The notes under the pieces were generated by a model, which saw nothing but the letters and a program-made list of their open reading frames with translations, was not told the DNA's origin and ran no database searches. A stretch of 6,728 nt of DNA from Anaerolineae bacterium (lineage in GTDB: Bacteria; Chloroflexota; Anaerolineae; Anaerolineales; Villigracilaceae), in assembly GCA_003158885.1 (NCBI GenBank), contig PMLN01000345.1, positions 1-6,728 on the forward strand. The letters are read 5' to 3'. Positions 4,048-6,728 of the stretch are shown here, piece after piece (within the stretch, counting starts at the first letter, position 1; each line of letters begins with the position of its first letter). The position numbers and the translations under genes are program-made.

Positions 4048-5325
4048 ATGCTCAAAATCATCCTTCACGCCCCCAATATCATCATGCCGTTCTGCGAACC
4101 GGCGCGCGAACTGCGTTTGCAAAACGTACCCCTCTGGCTTTGGCAGAGAAATTTGCTGGCCCCTTATGTGAACCGCGAAATGGAATTGAAAAAGGGTATG
4201 CCCATGCCGCCCGTTCATGAGCCCACGGTAGTTTATCGTGACAACCTGTTTTTCGATGAGCCTTATATCCGCACTTTTATGGACCGGGCCCAGAAACAGC
4301 GTCGTGCGGTGCGTGCGGCTTTCTCAGCGGACGATCCCGCCTTCAAGGAACATGCGCTCCCGCTTTCCTCTTCCTATACCCCGGCTGGCAGCGTGTATCT
4401 GGCCGACCTGTGGTATTACCCCAATGGGCCGGTGGCGGATGTGGAGCCATTGGTGATTGATATGCAGGCGCGCGAAGTCGGCTATTATCACGTTCCAACC
4501 TACATGGCCGACCAAAGCGGCGATCTGCTTTTCCATGTTCCACTGCGTTCCCTGATCGCAATCGATTCCTGGGTGCATATCTTCATCGCCGACGTGGTCT
4601 TCGGTTTGTTCGGACGCGGCGCCCGCTTTGAAAAAAGGCTCAATGAAGATTTGGGATTCAAATTGGGGGTTCTCAGCAAGGCGGTCTATGAGGGACGGCA
4701 ATTGCTCGAATGTTCGGAATTGGTTAAGATGGGCAGGAATTGTGTTATTGACCCGCGGGCAGTCATCCACGGACCGACCACCATCGGCGATAATGTCACG
4801 GTCAATGCCGGCGCGGTGATCGAGAATTGCATCATCGGCAACAACGTCAATGTTTCGCAGGATGTCCAATTGATGCTTTCGGTGGTGGGGGACGGGACTT
4901 TCATGCCGTTCCGTTCGGCCTTGTTCATGACCACTGTGATGGATAACAGCATGATCGCGCAGAATACCTGTTTGCAAATGTGCGTGATCGGGCGCAATAC
5001 ATTTGTCGGTGCCGGCTCGACTTTCACCGATTACAACCTGGTACCCGCGCCCTTGAAGGCTTTGGATGGGAACGGGAAATTGAGCGTTTCCAACCGGCCG
5101 GTCATGGGCAGTGCAGTCGGTCACAACTGCCGACTCGGCGCGGGCATGATCGTTTATCCTTCCCGTATGATTGAGTCCGATGTGGTGCTGGCCGCCTCGA
5201 AGGAGCGCCGCGTGATCGACCGGGATGTGCGTTATGAGGACAGCGACCATCACCATTTCCGGTCTGGTAATTTGCATCAATCCCTGTACCATCGCCGGAA
5301 GGACCAGAAGTTGGAGTCTTGGTAG
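4048..5325 (+). CDS. Left-handed beta-helix protein with unassigned N-terminal domain
   Basis: This 425-residue protein has two parts. Residues about 228-275 and 310-375 show hexapeptide turns of the left-handed beta-helix fold (VIDPRAVIHGPTTIGDNVTV, CIIGNNVNV, CVIGRNTFVGAGSTF, AVGHNCRLGAGMIV), as in acyl- and nucleotidyl-transferases such as GlmU and LpxA. Residues 1 to about 225 match nothing I can name. The nucleotide-binding GxGxR loop of sugar-phosphate nucleotidyltransferases is absent, so a bifunctional GlmU is unlikely. A hydrophobic stretch at 172-188 (IDSWVHIFIADVVFGLF) may pack in the core or touch the membrane; no signal peptide is seen. AAGGA at 4040-4044 is close to the ATG (3-nt spacing). 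The His-rich, basic tail (DHHHF, HRRK) is probably disordered. Transfer of an acyl group fits the acyl-ACP reductase gene next to it, but this is inference. Such proteins may be labelled transporters in databases, for which I see no support. Confidence 0.78.
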   Translation: MLKIILHAPNIIMPFCEPARELRLQNVPLWLWQRNLLAPYVNREMELKKGMPMPPVHEPTVVYRDNLFFDEPYIRTFMDRAQKQRRAVRAAFSADDPAFKEHALPLSSSYTPAGSVYLADLWYYPNGPVADVEPLVIDMQAREVGYYHVPTYMADQSGDLLFHVPLRSLIAIDSWVHIFIADVVFGLFGRGARFEKRLNEDLGFKLGVLSKAVYEGRQLLECSELVKMGRNCVIDPRAVIHGPTTIGDNVTVNAGAVIENCIIGNNVNVSQDVQLMLSVVGDGTFMPFRSALFMTTVMDNSMIAQNTCLQMCVIGRNTFVGAGSTFTDYNLVPAPLKALDGNGKLSVSNRPVMGSAVGHNCRLGAGMIVYPSRMIESDVVLAASKERRVIDRDVRYEDSDHHHFRSGNLHQSLYHRRKDQKLESW

Positions 5326-5406
5326 TTTTGGCCTTGCGACCTGACCGGCGGCTCGGATCCAATGTCCCTGCGCTCGCTACGCTCGGAATGATGTTTGAGC
5401 AGTGAT
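5326..5406. other. Spacer with CGCTCG-CTA-CGCTCG direct repeat
   Basis: The 81-bp spacer holds a direct repeat CGCTCG (5371-5376 and 5380-5385). It sits within a phrase, GCTCGCTACGCTCGGAATGA, that resembles a family of dispersed spacer repeats (recollection, reverse reading TCATTCCGAGCGTAGCGAGC). GGAA at 5385-5388 may serve as ribosome-binding site for a TTG start at 5395. I see no promoter or terminator. Confidence 0.45.
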
Positions 5407-6516
5407 ATGGATAGTTTTGCTTTTATCATCCATCCGATTGACCCGAAACGTGATGTCAGCCGCAAATATCCCCTGCTTGGCAAAGTTTTAACCGAAGGCC
5501 AGATCAATTTCTTTTCCACTTTCTTTCCACCGGTCTATCTTTCTGAAATCGAGGGAATCACTTCAGCAGCCACGGGCAGGCAGATCAAAGGCTGGTTTGT
5601 AGCCTGTCCCTATACCCCAAAACGCATGCTGGAACTTCCGGAAGGAACGGTTTATCGCAAGATCATCCAAACCGGAAGGCTGGCCGAAGAATTGGGGGCA
5701 CAGATCCTGGGATTGGGCGCGTTCACATCCGTGGTGGGCGACGCGGGCATCACTATTGCGAATCAACTGGATATACCGGTCACCACCGGCGACTCGTATA
5801 CAGTTTCCCTGGCAGTTCAGGCGATACGCGCGGCAGCCAAGGTGATGGATATTCCGCTCGATAAGGCCAGTGCGGCGGTGGTCGGCGCAACAGGCGCAAT
5901 TGGGCGCGTGTGTGCGGAACTTCTGGCGGGCGATGTGGCGCGACTGATCCTGATCGCCAGGGACGGGGAAAAGCTCGAGGGTTTGCGTGAAAGGCTCGGC
6001 TCCCACGCGCGAGCCGAGCTGGAGACCGGTACGAGCATGGAATTGCTGGCCGGAGCCCAGTTGATTCTTACGGTAACGAGCGCCATTCATGATATTATTC
6101 ACCCTGAGCACCTGCAATCGGGAAGCGTGGTGTGCGATGTGGCCCGTCCCCGCGACGTTTCTGCAATGGTCGCAGCGGCCAGAGATGATATATTAGTGAT
6201 TGACGGTGGAATGGTGGATGTGCCAGGCCCCGTGAATTTTCATTTCAATTTTGGTTTTCCCGAAGGCAAGGCCTACGCCTGCATGGCCGAGACGATGGCT
6301 CTCGCTTTGGAAGGCCGCTTCGAGGATTATACAATTGGCAAGGATATTACATTGGAACGGGTGAACGAGATCACAGCAATCGCTGAAAAACATGGGTTCC
6401 GCCTGAGCGGGTTCCGTTCTTTTGAGCGCGAAGTGACAGAGGAACAAATCGAACGTGTACGCCGCAATTGCCGTATACGCAATGCAAATTCAGCGATGAG
6501 GCAACGCGTTTTTTGA
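5407..6516 (+). CDS. Long-chain acyl-ACP reductase (AAR) homologue
   Basis: Cyanobacterial AAR reduces fatty acyl-ACP with NADPH to fatty aldehyde. This 369-residue protein aligns with my recollection of the Synechococcus enzyme along most of its length: TGRQIKGWFVACPYTP against TGQVIEGKYVESCFLP, GAFTSVV (104-110) against GGFSSIV, TTGDSYT (126-132) against TTGNTHT, and the Rossmann loop VGATGAIG (159-166) against CGATGDIG. YACMAETMALALEG, with Cys292, corresponds to FACFAEAMLLEFEG with catalytic Cys294 in the known enzyme, and EKHGF (327-331) to VKHGF. Both the NADPH loop and the acylated cysteine are kept. A C-terminal tail of about 36 residues after EKHGF is longer than in cyanobacteria. 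I chose ATG 5407 for its family-like N-terminus; TTG at 5395, with GGAA six bases upstream, would add four residues. Automatic annotation might call this a shikimate/quinate dehydrogenase-like protein. No aldehyde-deformylating oxygenase lies nearby, so the aldehyde likely has another fate. Confidence 0.85.
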   Translation: MDSFAFIIHPIDPKRDVSRKYPLLGKVLTEGQINFFSTFFPPVYLSEIEGITSAATGRQIKGWFVACPYTPKRMLELPEGTVYRKIIQTGRLAEELGAQILGLGAFTSVVGDAGITIANQLDIPVTTGDSYTVSLAVQAIRAAAKVMDIPLDKASAAVVGATGAIGRVCAELLAGDVARLILIARDGEKLEGLRERLGSHARAELETGTSMELLAGAQLILTVTSAIHDIIHPEHLQSGSVVCDVARPRDVSAMVAAARDDILVIDGGMVDVPGPVNFHFNFGFPEGKAYACMAETMALALEGRFEDYTIGKDITLERVNEITAIAEKHGFRLSGFRSFEREVTEEQIERVRRNCRIRNANSAMRQRVF

Positions 6517-6525
6517 GGAGGCTCT

Positions 6526-6728
6526 ATGGGAAAATCCCGACTGTTGGTCGTAGAAGACGATGTGGATATTGCCAACATGCTCAAGATTTATTTCTCCAGC
6601 ATGGAATTCGAAGTGGATATTGTCCATCGCGGTTCCGACGCGCTGGAGAGAACGAAGCATGTGCTTCCGCACTTGATCGTGCTGGACATCATGCTGCCCG
6701 ATATTGACGGTTACGAGGTCTGCCGCAA
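6526..6728 (+). CDS. Response regulator receiver domain, truncated by the window end
   Basis: The first 67 residues of a CheY-like receiver domain are visible: the acidic pair D11-D12 in LLVVEDD, the phospho-acceptor D54 in LIVLDIMLPD, and the following DGYEVCR. It would accept phosphate from a histidine kinase. The output domain lies beyond the window, so an OmpR-type regulator, a kinase hybrid or a stand-alone receiver are all possible. A strong ribosome-binding site, GAGGAGG (6515-6521), overlaps the AAR stop codon and the gene starts 9 nt after it, so co-transcription with AAR is likely. Confidence 0.93.
   Translation, partial: MGKSRLLVVEDDVDIANMLKIYFSSMEFEVDIVHRGSDALERTKHVLPHLIVLDIMLPDIDGYEVCR

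Noticed and set aside
4324..5292. A long open - strand frame (322 codons) opposite the beta-helix gene
   Set aside because: It is the antisense shadow of a well-supported gene. Its composition is rich in His, Arg and Asp with no recognisable motif.
5407..6516. Shikimate or quinate dehydrogenase
   Set aside because: Only the general Rossmann loop is shared. The cysteine block, the TTG-x3-T element and the EKHGF end match acyl-ACP reductase instead.

Overview
The window looks like chromosomal DNA of a non-cyanobacterial environmental bacterium, most likely a member of the Chloroflexota (Anaerolineae-like). This is inferred from the protein repertoire (DUF4388 protein, MglA/COG2229-type GTPase, stand-alone V4R protein) and from spacers full of short palindromes and ATC-rich slippage tracts. 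No marker gene fixes the taxonomy. All intact genes are on the + strand.

Positions 1-800 hold no intact gene. Positions 258-594 carry, on the - strand, the 5' part of a degraded IS5-type transposase gene. It is split by a 152-bp non-autonomous element (359-510) with perfect 18-bp terminal inverted repeats and an 8-bp target duplication. Removing the element and one duplication copy restores the transposase reading frame. The far left end (1-250) contains several palindromes and hairpins and no gene I can name. A well-formed sigma-70-type promoter (739-767) with two dyad symmetries closes the region.

Positions 810-2304 encode a DUF4388 (PATAN-like) protein and a Ras-like GTPase of the MglA/COG2229 type, a probable bacterial small-GTPase signalling pair. 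A compound hairpin followed by eight Ts lies between them. The 250-bp spacer after the GTPase carries a long imperfect hairpin, two perfect hairpins and a 7-bp tandem repeat.

Positions 2555-6516 encode four enzymes or binding proteins. They are an alpha/beta hydrolase (GTG start), a V4R-domain protein coupled to it by an ATGA overlap, a two-part protein with a C-terminal left-handed beta-helix of the acyl/nucleotidyltransferase type, and a homologue of cyanobacterial long-chain acyl-ACP reductase (AAR) that keeps the catalytic cysteine region. I infer that this set handles acyl chains or fatty aldehydes, with V4R as a possible small-ligand sensor. No aldehyde-deformylating oxygenase, the usual cyanobacterial partner, is visible here.

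The window ends inside a response regulator whose receiver domain starts 9 nt after the AAR stop. The candidate novelty is an AAR outside its usual cyanobacterial context, in a cluster with a zinc-site V4R protein, an alpha/beta hydrolase and a beta-helix protein, next to a small GTPase module.
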